A DNA stretch of 7,145 nucleotides, taken from positions 1-7,145 of the forward strand of contig CACYDE010000375.1 of the NCBI GenBank assembly GCA_902773045.1. Direction: 5' to 3'. Under the pieces are notes generated by a model. That model was not told the origin of the DNA. It ran no database searches and saw only the letters and a list, made by a program, of their open reading frames with translations. Each line of letters starts with the position of its first letter. Within the stretch, counting starts at the first letter, position 1. This stretch comes from an uncultured Ruminococcus sp. GTDB taxonomy: Bacteria > Bacillota > Clostridia > Oscillospirales > Acutalibacteraceae. The translations under genes and the position numbers were made by a program. This document shows, one piece after another, positions 6,046 through 7,145 of the stretch.

Positions 6046-6255
6046 TCATATCCATTTTCCCGTGTTCCGGGTTTTGAAAAGCTTCTCGGGATCTTTCACA
6101 TAAATTCTGTTGACTGTTCCGCATTTTACACAGACGGAGTAACAAAGCGGTTCTCCCATCAGCGACTGTGAAGCAAGCGGAATATTTCCCGAGCCGCTGC
6201 CGGAAAACTCCGCAAAAACATCGTTTCCGCAAAATCCGCATATCGGCTTTTTCAT
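6046..6255 (-). CDS. Small zinc-ribbon protein, 69 aa
   Basis: A 69-residue protein with two Cys pairs, CGFC (6-9) and CVKC (42-45), each followed by Gly as in zinc-ribbon knuckles, plus an extra Cys38. A single Zn ion is probably bound by the four cysteines. The region between the pairs is Ser/Gly-rich (SGSGSGNIPLASQS), and the tail IYVKDPEKLFKTRNTGKW is basic. There is no membrane helix. Start ATG 6255 follows GGAAGTG with a 6-nt spacer; an in-frame TTG five codons upstream coincides with that site and is rejected. It is the first gene of the unit leading to the membrane protein (55-bp gap) and the ADP-ribosylglycohydrolase. Whether it binds nucleic acid or protein is unknown. Confidence 0.85.
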   Translation of the reverse strand: MKKPICGFCGNDVFAEFSGSGSGNIPLASQSLMGEPLCYSVCVKCGTVNRIYVKDPEKLFKTRNTGKWI

Positions 6256-6831
6256 AAATATCACTTCCAATCGGAAATTTATATTTCATTTAACTTGTTG
6301 TGCTATTAAAAAACAATATTAAAGTTTTGATCCAACTTTTTCAAAAGGTGGCGGTTTCCAAAGGCAGAGCCTTTGGGCGCTGACGCAGCAAATCACTGTA
6401 GAAAATAAACTGCCCTCAGCGAAATCAGCCTAACTGAGATAAGCGAAAAATAATAATAAATCATAAACAAAGACCACTTTCCCGGTCAAGTAACAAAGGC
6501 AAGAGCACAGCGAATTGCCGCTTAAAGAAAAAATAAGGTTAACTTAAACTTCCTATACTCGAAATTACACTAAATGAAGAGTCTATCGTTAGTTGTCGAT
6601 GTAAAGAATAGTTTTCGCTGTCGAATCTGAGATCGTTCTTCGATCAAAGCTATTGTCGTCACCCATACCCACGAACTCATTCAACCGGTTACTCAGAACT
6701 CTGTTTAAATTCCGGAAAACACAGTTTCGATAAGGACAAAAAGATAATTAATATGTTGGAATTTTAAGCATTTAATGTTTCAAGAACGTTATATCGTCAA
6801 GCGTGAATAGTGTTTTCAAACAAGCCACTAT
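6256..6831. other. Gap of about 575 bp without a confident gene
   Basis: No convincing coding sequence is present. Roughly 6325-6530 resembles a dispersed intergenic repeat with hairpins (described separately). The stretch 6589-6747 is open on the minus strand for 53 codons but lacks a supported start, so it is only a possible gene relic. The remainder is AT-rich with no recognisable RNA gene or terminator. Confidence 0.6.
6332..6376. repeat. Two small hairpins, probably part of an intergenic repeat
   Basis: Positions 6332-6351 form an imperfect hairpin (CCAACTTTT against AAAAGGTGG, one mismatch). Positions 6358-6365 pair perfectly with 6369-6376 (CCAAAGGC/GCCTTTGG, AGA loop). From general memory, this arrangement followed by GGCGCTGACGCA resembles intergenic repeats scattered in Ruminococcus-like genomes. 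Only one copy lies in the window, so the repeat status is inferred. Confidence 0.45.
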
Positions 6832-7059
6832 CTATTTGAGGCGCTTTTTCTTAGCTTTTGATTCAAGAACAATATCGAGAACTGTAAGAACGGCAAATAT
6901 TACATCAAAAATTATATATGTGTAAAGATCATAAACATTGTCAAGCTTTTCCGGATCTTCGGGATCACATCTAACCGTCATCTCCGTTCCCTGTTTCCTG
7001 ACAAGAAAAAGAGGAATCTGCATAGTCGAATCATAATTCTTCCCGTCAAAATCATAGCT
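6832..7059 (-). pseudogene. DUF3592-like membrane protein, 5' end cut by the terminal repeat
   Basis: About 75 C-terminal residues remain, ending at TAG 6832. The frame reads YDFDGKNYDST, then GTEMTVRCDPEDPEKL, then a hydrophobic helix (YTYIIFDVIFAVLTVLDIVL) and a basic end. A beta-rich Y-x-F-DGK-x-Y segment followed by G-x-x-x-x-V-x-x-DP-x-DP is what DUF3592-type membrane proteins show before their last helix, so the assignment is plausible but not certain. The frame stays open across the first possible ATG (7023) up to 7059, exactly where the 86-bp repeat starts; inside the repeat it soon meets a TGA (7084-7086). The N-terminal part, including an expected first helix, is missing. The simplest reading is that the element carrying the repeat inserted into this gene. 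Confidence 0.6.
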
Positions 7060-7144
7060 AAGGAACTGTGAAGAAATAAATTTTCAATTTATGCTTAGGA
7101 TAATTTGTTCTGAACAAGGCAAATTTTTTCAGGAATACTAACGT
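7059..7144 (-). repeat. Right copy of 86-bp terminal inverted repeat
   Basis: This is the reverse complement of positions 1-86 with two substitutions. Its inner edge falls within a codon of the DUF3592-like frame, and its outer edge is the end of the window apart from one extra base. The flanks inside the two copies are unrelated, which marks 7059 and 86 as the true inner boundaries of the repeat. Confidence 0.85.
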
Positions 7145-7145
7145 A

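Noticed and set aside
1..7145. The whole window as a composite transposon bounded by the inverted repeats
   Set aside because: The interior holds core genes (rplU, prp, rpmA, polyamine enzymes) and no transposase, integrase or cargo-type gene. A contig bounded by copies of a repeat is simpler.
1..7145. A circular plasmid or phage with terminal repeats
   Set aside because: The end repeats are inverted, not direct, so they do not close a circle, and there is no replication or phage gene.

Overview
The window looks like chromosomal DNA from a gut-type low-to-moderate GC Firmicute, most likely a Ruminococcus-like member of the Oscillospiraceae. The reasons are the rplU-prp-rpmA cluster with a Firmicutes-type L27 prepeptide, the CASDH-NspC polyamine pair, strong GGAGG-like ribosome binding sites, and gene-poor gaps with hairpin-rich intergenic repeats. 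The genus is an inference. Every recognisable gene is on the minus strand, so transcription runs from high to low coordinates.

Layout, in transcription order from the right. An 86-bp repeat (7059-7144) cuts into the remains of a small DUF3592-like membrane protein gene (6832-7059). A gap of about 575 bp without a confident gene follows, part of it repeat-like. Next is a three-gene unit: a zinc-ribbon protein (6046-6255), a two-helix membrane protein with a Pro/Tyr-rich tail (5445-5990), and an ADP-ribosylglycohydrolase-family enzyme (4648-5439). A 137-bp gap with a nested inverted-repeat structure leads to carboxynorspermidine synthase (3251-4510) and carboxynorspermidine decarboxylase (2121-3245), which are 5 bp apart. 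A 389-bp gap holds a two-hairpin REP-like element (1978-2042) and the promoter and leader of the ribosomal operon rplU-prp-rpmA (1569-653), which ends at a terminator (585-611). Last is an unrecognised 130-aa protein (149-541), then a second copy of the 86-bp repeat at positions 1-86 in the opposite orientation.

How the genes work together. L21 and L27 are large-subunit ribosomal proteins, and Prp is the protease that removes the N-terminal prepeptide of L27; that prepeptide and both Prp catalytic residues are visible. CASDH and NspC are consecutive steps of the aspartate-semialdehyde-dependent route to spermidine or norspermidine. The zinc-ribbon, membrane-protein and ADP-ribosylglycohydrolase genes form a tightly spaced unit of unknown purpose, and this is the least explained protein-coding part of the window.

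The most unusual structural feature is the near-identical 86-bp inverted repeat at both extreme ends (two mismatches). On the right its inner boundary falls inside a coding region, which suggests the repeat is the end of a mobile element present at both sites and that the window is bounded by it. I found no convincing new multi-gene system. The candidates worth testing are the terminal repeat, the nested structure at 4568-4620 and the ADP-ribosylglycohydrolase unit.
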